Of a stretch of 64,000 nt of DNA, positions 61,244-64,000 are shown piece after piece (within the stretch, counting starts at the first letter, position 1; each line of letters starts with the position of its first letter). Under the pieces are notes generated by a model. That model had not been told where the DNA came from, made no database searches, and saw only the letters and a list, made by a program, of their open reading frames with translations. A program made the position numbers and the translations under genes. Origin of the DNA: Dyella ginsengisoli LA-4 (GTDB lineage Bacteria; Pseudomonadota; Gammaproteobacteria; Xanthomonadales; Rhodanobacteraceae); assembly GCF_000334915.1 (NCBI RefSeq), contig NZ_AMSF01000016.1, positions 62,001 to 126,000 of the forward strand. Reading direction: 5' to 3'.

Positions 61244-61872
61244 TCACGCTTTATGACTGCGCCACCGCGCCCAGCCCGCGCCGCGCCCGCATCTTCCTGG
61301 CGGAAAAAGGCGTGCAGCACGCCACGGTACCGATCGACCTGCGCAGCGGCGAGCAGATGGGCGAGGCCTTTCGCCAGATCAACCCGCAGTGCACCGTGCC
61401 CGCGCTGCGCACGGACGAAGGCACCTTGCTCACCGACAACGCCGCCATCGCCGCCTACCTCGAAGCCCGCTATCCGGAGCCACCGCTGCTGGGCCGCACC
61501 CCGCAGGACAAGGCGGCCATCGCCAGCTGGCAGTGGCGCTGCGAGTTCGAAGGTCTGATGGCGGTGGCTGACGCCCTTCGCAACAGCAACCCGGCCATGG
61601 TCAACCGCGCCTTGCCCGGCCCGGTGGACTACCCGCAGATTCCCGAATTGGCCCAGCGTGGCCTGGCCCGGGTTCGGCAGTTCTTCGTGACCCTGGACGA
61701 GCAACTGGCCGGACGCGATTTCATCGCCGCCGACCAGTTCAGCATCGCGGATATCACCGCGGTGGTGACCGTGGATTTCGCGCGGGTGGTCCGACTCAAG
61801 CCCGACGACAGCCTGCCGCACCTGCTGCGATGGCGCGCGGCCATGGCGCAGCGACCGTCGATGGCCACCTGA
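61240..61872 (+). CDS. Glutathione S-transferase family protein
   Basis: 210 aa. Thioredoxin-fold N-terminus LYDCATAPSPRRARIFLAEK, cis-Pro in CTVPALRTDEG, and GSH gamma-Glu contact in LTDNAAIAAYLEARY; helical C-terminus with GRDFIAADQFSIADITAVVTVDF. The active residue near position 10 is probably Ser/Thr rather than Tyr; substrate unknown. Start overlaps the yghU stop (ATGA), so the two are made together, presumably for thiol or electrophile stress. Confidence 0.9.
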   Translation: MITLYDCATAPSPRRARIFLAEKGVQHATVPIDLRSGEQMGEAFRQINPQCTVPALRTDEGTLLTDNAAIAAYLEARYPEPPLLGRTPQDKAAIASWQWRCEFEGLMAVADALRNSNPAMVNRALPGPVDYPQIPELAQRGLARVRQFFVTLDEQLAGRDFIAADQFSIADITAVVTVDFARVVRLKPDDSLPHLLRWRAAMAQRPSMAT

Positions 61873-62091
61873 TCCGTACGCCGACATGCAGCCGGTCCGG
61901 GGCTACTTGCGCCAGGCGCTTGATCCCCTGGCCGGATGCCATCGAGAGGAAACGTTGGCAGCGGTCGACGACGAGCCCCCGGTTGGGCGTTTTCCGTCGA
62001 CGCCGAAGCACCGCACATCGAAATGATTCAACCGGTGACAGGTGACCATGACCCTGCCAGCCGAAACCCGGAACATCGCCTGAGACCCACC

Positions 62092-62649
62092 ATGTCCATC
62101 GTCCTCACCCCGTTCGCCCGTGCCCGCCTGTTTCCCCGCGAATCCCGCCGCAACACCATCCAGGACTGCAGTGCCGAGGCCTTCGAGCGCCGTCTCAACG
62201 ACGAAGCCCCACTGAAGGTGCTGGAGGGCTACGCGCCGTTCTGCCGCCTGCACGTGCACCGCAACTGGACCTCCACCCGCTGCATGGCGGTGCCAGTCAC
62301 CGACGCCAACCGCCACCTGCTGCGCTCGGCCTACGAGTCCCGCACCAAGCAGGAACTGCCGGTGCTGGTGCGCTGGTTCGAAGGCGTCGAACCGCCGGTC
62401 GCCCACTACCTGCTGCCGATTCTCTACAGCCGCGAGCAGCTGGCGAAGGAAGGCGAACCGATCGACGCCGACTGGGGCGTCGTCGGCTGTCTCTACACGA
62501 TGGAGCCGGAGGAGATCCCGATGGTACCGATCACCATGCTGCGCAATGCGCTCGGCGTAGAGGAAGGCGGCTCCGGCGTGCCGCTGGACCGCGAGGCCTA
62601 CCGGCGCGCGGCGGCGTTCTGGGACGCGCACGCGAACTGGCGCGGTTAG
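62092..62649 (+). CDS. DUF3228 protein
   Basis: 185 aa cytosolic protein of the DUF3228 family, unknown function. It opens SIVLTPFARARLFPRESRRN and contains GYAPFCRLHVHRNWTSTRC, VARWFEGV-like LVRWFEGVEPPVAHYL and WGVVGCLYTMEPEEIPMVPI. No signal peptide or membrane segment. A 219-nt gap before it contains no recognised element. Confidence 0.85.
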   Translation: MSIVLTPFARARLFPRESRRNTIQDCSAEAFERRLNDEAPLKVLEGYAPFCRLHVHRNWTSTRCMAVPVTDANRHLLRSAYESRTKQELPVLVRWFEGVEPPVAHYLLPILYSREQLAKEGEPIDADWGVVGCLYTMEPEEIPMVPITMLRNALGVEEGGSGVPLDREAYRRAAAFWDAHANWRG

Positions 62650-62700
62650 TTTCCTCCCCACGGATACGCTGAGTCCGTTCCTCTACCCGGACCGAAAGCC

Positions 62701-63183
62701 ATGCATCCTGCCGTCGCCCTGCTGTTGTTGCTTGCAGCACTGCCCGCCTCGGGGAGCGAGATCGCCACGCGCGTCGTCCTGGTCAAGCACACACGAACGC
62801 TCAGCCTGTATCGCGGCGATCACCTGCTTGGCAGTTACCGCGTCGCACTGGGCTTCGAGCCGGTCGGCACCAAGCAACAACAGGGCGATGGTCGAACGCC
62901 CGAAGGGCGTTACCTGCTCGATCGGAAGAATCCTCACAGCGCCTTCTACAAGGCCATCCACGTGTCCTATCCGGACGCCGCGGATCGCGCGCGAGCACGC
63001 CGCCACGGCGTGGATCCCGGCGGCGACATCATGATCCACGGCCAGAAGAACCGCCTGGGCTGGGCTGCATCAATGACCCAACGCTTCGACTGGACCCGCG
63101 GCTGTATAGCCGTCAGCGATGCGGACATGGACAGGATCTGGTCGATGGTGCCGGCCGGCACGCCAATCCTGATCACGCCGTAG
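62701..63183 (+). CDS. L,D-transpeptidase (YkuD) family protein
   Basis: 160 aa exported protein: signal peptide HPAVALLLLLAALPASGS. The YkuD domain has the catalytic triad region with H113 (IMIHGQKN) and C135 (WTRGCIAVSD); the common arginine of SRGCIR is replaced by A-V-S, as in other ErfK/YafK-type members. YafK-like proteins cleave or form 3-3 or lipoprotein links in peptidoglycan. Short length without a peptidoglycan-binding domain fits YafK rather than LdtD. Confidence 0.88.
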   Translation: MHPAVALLLLLAALPASGSEIATRVVLVKHTRTLSLYRGDHLLGSYRVALGFEPVGTKQQQGDGRTPEGRYLLDRKNPHSAFYKAIHVSYPDAADRARARRHGVDPGGDIMIHGQKNRLGWAASMTQRFDWTRGCIAVSDADMDRIWSMVPAGTPILITP

Positions 63184-63307
63184 GTCGCGGCAAGCGGCCG
63201 GACGTGCAGGCGGCGGGAACCGGATTGTCCCATCACCCGTACGCTTACGTGACTCAGTAAGCCGATACGCGACAGAAGCGCGTGCGCGCCGATCAACAGA
63301 GGCCCTG

Positions 63308-64000
63308 GTGAGATCCGAAGAGCTCATACAACCTCGCCCCGAGGGGCCTTACTGCCCTGCGGGTGACTTTTACATCGATCCCCTGCGCCCCGTCGCGCGG
63401 GCCGTGGTCACGCACGCCCACGCCGACCACGCCCGCAGCGGCAGCGGTCACTACGACGTGGCGGCCGCCGGGCTGGGGCTGATGCGCGAGCGGCTGGGCC
63501 AGGACGCGGCGATCACCGCGCGCGGCTATGGCGAGGCCTTCCGCATGGGGCCGGTCACGGTGTCGCTGCACCCGGCCGGCCACGTGCTCGGTTCGGCCCA
63601 GGTGCGGATGGAGCTGGACGGCCGCGTGGTGGTGGTGTCCGGCGACTACAAGCGCGATCCGGACCCGACCTGCGCCCCCTTCGAACCGGTGCCGTGCGAC
63701 CTGTTCGTCACCGAGTGCACCTTCGGCCTGCCGGTGTACCGCTGGCCGCCGATGGAACGGGTCATCGACGACCTGCTGGCGTGGTGGGACGACTGCGCGC
63801 GCCGCGGCATGCCGGCCGTGCTGTTCTGCTACGCGCTGGGCAAGGCGCAGCGGATCCTCGCCGAATTGGCCGCACGCACCGGGCGCACCGTGCACCTGCA
63901 CGGCGCGATGCTGCGGCTGGTGGAGCAGTACCGCCAGGCCGGCGTGACGATGGTGCCGACCGTGCCGGTGAGCGAGTCCGCGCGCGGCCGCGACTTCGCC
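63308..64000 (+). CDS. Ligase-associated MBL-fold DNA exonuclease (5' part)
   Basis: 231 codons before the window ends, with no stop. Metallo-beta-lactamase motif HAHADH (36-41), GHVLGSAQVRME, VVSGDYKRDP and FVTECTFGLP mark the COG1236-type exonuclease linked to ATP-dependent ligases. GTG at 63308 is preferred, with AGAGG upstream. In relatives the next genes are an ATP-dependent DNA ligase and an Lhr-like helicase; they would lie just beyond the window. Such sets are non-homologous repair or DNA-processing modules of unclear role. Confidence 0.88.
   Translation, partial: MRSEELIQPRPEGPYCPAGDFYIDPLRPVARAVVTHAHADHARSGSGHYDVAAAGLGLMRERLGQDAAITARGYGEAFRMGPVTVSLHPAGHVLGSAQVRMELDGRVVVVSGDYKRDPDPTCAPFEPVPCDLFVTECTFGLPVYRWPPMERVIDDLLAWWDDCARRGMPAVLFCYALGKAQRILAELAARTGRTVHLHGAMLRLVEQYRQAGVTMVPTVPVSESARGRDFA

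Overview
The window is a high-GC (roughly two-thirds G+C), densely packed gammaproteobacterial chromosome segment. Gene content and protein style (GC-ending codons, LolA/FtsK/RarA/SerS block, NhaD, DUF1456, DUF3228, DUF4785, YghU) suggest the Lysobacterales (Xanthomonadales), most likely a Rhodanobacteraceae such as Rhodanobacter, Dyella or Luteibacter. That placement is inferred from protein resemblance; no rRNA is present to confirm it. I see no prophage, plasmid, integrase, transposase or CRISPR array.

Layout. 0-5 kb: two 2OG-Fe(II)-oxygenase-type genes facing each other, then a reverse-strand block orn-folP-glmM (RNA turnover, folate, cell-wall precursor). 5-11 kb: sbcB, a DUF2461 gene, an MHS-type transporter, and a secreted pair made of a lipase-like protein and a DUF4785 protein. 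10.9-14.8 kb: the most unusual spot. epmA (EF-P lysylation) has lost its normal start and is continuous in frame, through a translated palindromic repeat, with a DUF559 endonuclease-like domain; two same-orientation copies of a ~117-bp repeat flank the DUF559 part; ligA lies upstream. 15-19 kb: drug-efflux MFS, NhaD and a CPA2 antiporter. 19-22.5 kb: photolyase, an orphan receiver protein and about 0.7-1 kb with no convincing gene beside tRNA-Ser(UGA).

22.5-39.5 kb: an ancestral block also known from E. coli (aat ... trxB ... ftsK-lolA-rarA-serS), here carrying insertions or replacements: DUF3047, a propeller-GGDEF diguanylate cyclase, a DUF1275 protein, alanine dehydrogenase where E. coli has lrp, and DUF2254 plus an acyltransferase-like gene where E. 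coli has cydDC. REPIN-type palindromes bracket ftsK. 39.5-51 kb: methyltransferase, ispG, acetyl-CoA hydrolase family, a phospholipase D/cardiolipin synthase-like protein, xseA, an aldehyde dehydrogenase, a divergent AraC regulator/zinc alcohol dehydrogenase pair and a YdcF protein.

51-64 kb: a periplasmic VOC-like protein, a second THSxGG alpha/beta hydrolase, a membrane-anchored BLUF photoreceptor, DUF1456, a VWA lipoprotein followed by an overlapping sigma/anti-sigma-like/YigZ set, an ABC exporter, two overlapping glutathione-transferase-family genes, DUF3228, an L,D-transpeptidase and the 5' part of a ligase-associated MBL-fold exonuclease that runs off the window. Several genes have a -10-like hexamer only 6-9 nt before their ATG and no Shine-Dalgarno, suggesting leaderless transcripts.
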